From NCBI GenBank assembly GCA_964439835.1, contig CAYTPQ010000004.1:62001-126000 (forward strand): a stretch of 64,000 nucleotides of DNA, written 5' to 3'. The position numbers and the translations under genes are program-made. This document shows positions 62,602 to 64,000 of the stretch, piece by piece. The notes under the pieces are model-generated. The model was given only the letters and a program-made list of their open reading frames with translations, had not been told where the DNA came from and made no database searches. Source of the stretch: JAGNLM01 sp964439835 (GTDB lineage: Bacteria; Pseudomonadota; Gammaproteobacteria; JAABTG01). Each line of letters opens with the position of its first letter. Position 1 is the first letter of the stretch.

Positions 62602-64000
62602 TCAGGGGATTGGGGCCGGCCGGGGCGCGCCGGGGTCCGCGTCGCGGTCGGCCGGGTTCTTACCGGTGCGGGTGGGCCGGACGAACAGTCGGTATAGCGT
62701 CGGCACCACGTAGAGCGTGAGGAGGGTCGAGACCGCCAGGCCCCAGACGATGGCGGTCGCCACCGGCCCCCACAGCAGCGACTGGCCGCCGAGCCCGGTG
62801 GCGAGGGAGAACAGCCCGGCGATGGTGGTGGAGGAGGTGATCAGGATCGGGATCACCCGCCGCCGGGCCGCGTAGACCGTGGCGTGCAGCGGGCCCATGC
62901 CGCGCGCGCGGCGCTGGTTGGCGGCGTCGACGAGGACGATGGCCGAGTTCACGGCGACCCCGGTCAGCGCCACGACGCCGTACAGGGTGTAGAGGCTGAG
63001 CGGGTTGCCGGTGACGAGCAGCCCCAGGGTCACCCCGGTGAAGGCCGTCGGGACGGTCACCAGGATCAGGAACGGCTGGAAGTAGCTGCGGAACTGGGTG
63101 CCGAGGATCAGATAAATGAGTCCGACGCCGAGCAAGAACAGCCCAGGCAGCGCCGCCAGGCTCTCCTGGATGTCGTCGAGCTCGCCGGAGAAGTCCAGGT
63201 CGATGTTGGGGTAGCGGTCGGCGACCGTCCGCCAGGCCTCGCGCAGGGCCTGGTTGGCCGTGACCGTGTCGGTCACCGCCCGGTCCAGGTCCGCCTCAAC
63301 GGTGGTCGCGCGCCGGTAGTTGTAGTGCCGGATCGAGTCCCGCCCGGGCCGGCCCTCGTAGCGCACGAGCTCACCCAGGGACACGGTGACGCCGTCCGGC
63401 GTGGTGACCCGCTGGCGCAGCACGTCGTAGGCGTCCTGCAAGGGGTCCGGCCGGGCACGCACCCGGACCTCGACCTCGTCCCCCGCGTCGCGAACGTCGC
63501 CGACGATCTCCCCCTCGCCCAGCAGGCGCACCGTGCGGGCGACGGTCGTCGGCGACAGGCCGGCACGGCGGATCGCGTCGCCGTCCGGGAACAGCGCCAG
63601 CTCCATGGCGCCGGGGCTGGCGTCGTCGGTGATGTCCCGGACGCCGGGGACGGCCGCCAGGAACGCCTTGATGGTCCGCACCGCCCCGGCGATCTCCTCC
63701 AGGTCGTCCCCGCGCACCTTGACCTTGATCGGGCGCTCGGTCGGCGGACCCCCCGAGAGGCGCAGGAAGGAGGTGCGCTCGGGCCCCGGCACCGACAGGG
63801 CCTGGTCGCGCACGGCGTCGATCACCGCGTCGACCTCACGCAGCGTCCCGTCCTGGGGCCTCAGGCTGACGAAGACCTGCCCGACCTGGTCGCCGAACAG
63901 GGGCTCGGTCTCGGTGAACATCTGACCCGCGTAGGCGGCCATCGCCCGCAGCTCGCCGGGGTCGACCCGGCCGCGGATCCGCGACTCGACCTCCAGCACG
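62602..64000 (-). CDS. RND efflux transporter permease, C-terminal part
   Basis: The C-terminal 466 residues of a resistance-nodulation-division pump; the N-terminus lies beyond the right edge. The visible part has the porter-domain half (PIKVKVRGDDLEEIAGAV, DDASPGAMELALFPDGDAIR, ATTVEADLD) and the last five or six helices (LPGLFLLGVGLIYLILGTQF, LYTLYGVVALTGVAVNSAIV, RRRVIPILITSSTTIAGLFS, IVWGLAVSTLLTLYVVPTLY). It looks like the HAE/CusA-type permease; with the visible part alone, drug or metal specificity cannot be told. The stop is 80 bp upstream of the RHS gene start on the same strand. Confidence 0.9.
   Translation of the reverse strand, partial: VLEVESRIRGRVDPGELRAMAAYAGQMFTETEPLFGDQVGQVFVSLRPQDGTLREVDAVIDAVRDQALSVPGPERTSFLRLSGGPPTERPIKVKVRGDDLEEIAGAVRTIKAFLAAVPGVRDITDDASPGAMELALFPDGDAIRRAGLSPTTVARTVRLLGEGEIVGDVRDAGDEVEVRVRARPDPLQDAYDVLRQRVTTPDGVTVSLGELVRYEGRPGRDSIRHYNYRRATTVEADLDRAVTDTVTANQALREAWRTVADRYPNIDLDFSGELDDIQESLAALPGLFLLGVGLIYLILGTQFRSYFQPFLILVTVPTAFTGVTLGLLVTGNPLSLYTLYGVVALTGVAVNSAIVLVDAANQRRARGMGPLHATVYAARRRVIPILITSSTTIAGLFSLATGLGGQSLLWGPVATAIVWGLAVSTLLTLYVVPTLYRLFVRPTRTGKNPADRDADPGAPRPAPIP

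Overview
The window is about 70% GC, gene-dense, and reads as one chromosomal stretch of a Gram-negative bacterium. The gene families point to a Gammaproteobacterium: SthA of exactly E. coli length, HemG flavodoxin, RlmI, Lgt, PurU, DedA and a DUF4124-type protein. The 110-bp palindromic intergenic repeat is of a kind I associate with Chromatiales/Ectothiorhodospiraceae-like genomes. The taxonomic placement is inference. No rRNA, tRNA, CRISPR array, prophage or insertion sequence was seen. The last gene runs off the right edge.

Layout. 96-2201: an HDOD + GAF-GGDEF signalling pair. 2440-4461: rlmI and lgt. 4782-7029: a cyclopropane-fatty-acid synthase gene and purU, on the minus strand. 7321-11217: a tight cluster of a lysine-2,3-aminomutase-like radical SAM enzyme, a D-Ala-D-Ala-ligase-like ATP-grasp enzyme, and a second ATP-grasp enzyme fused to a GNAT acetyltransferase. 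It looks like a pathway for an acetylated, beta-amino-acid-containing peptide or compatible solute and is the best candidate here for an undescribed system. 11214-13061: an autoregulated nrtR-nadA unit with a clear promoter and overlapping palindromic operators. 13473-17000: DedA and a class IIC-like P-type ATPase. 17267-17535: a sigma-54 promoter reading into a small acidic protein. 17585-22600: SIMPL protein, secreted lipase, ABC exporter, glycosyltransferase and beta-lactamase-fold hydrolase. 22642-26585: second HDOD protein, sodium:neurotransmitter-family symporter with ApbE, and a small zinc ribbon.

26731-34438: secreted GH31 glycosidase, acetolactate synthase with a structured leader, SbmA/BacA-like transporter, and a fused HisH-HisF of eukaryotic type. 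34724-39299: a complete five-gene branched-chain amino-acid (Liv) ABC transporter. 39417-41321: CBS/ACT, HPP and CBS proteins. 41512-45870: VWA lipoprotein, ECF sigma factor, anti-sigma-like protein and GH1 beta-glucosidase. 46093-50816: DUF4124-type protein, sthA and B12-dependent ribonucleotide reductase. 50853-56302: PAS-GGDEF, receiver-CheC, a chemoreceptor and an orphan PstS-like binding protein, a sensory block. 56596-64000: HemG, a 1721-residue RHS protein with a non-standard C-terminus, and the C-terminal part of an RND efflux pump.

Four copies of a 110-218 bp palindromic element sit between genes (4514, 29435, 34477, 41346). Two copies of a second inverted repeat lie at 26294 and 46442; the first supplies the last codons of the zinc-ribbon gene.
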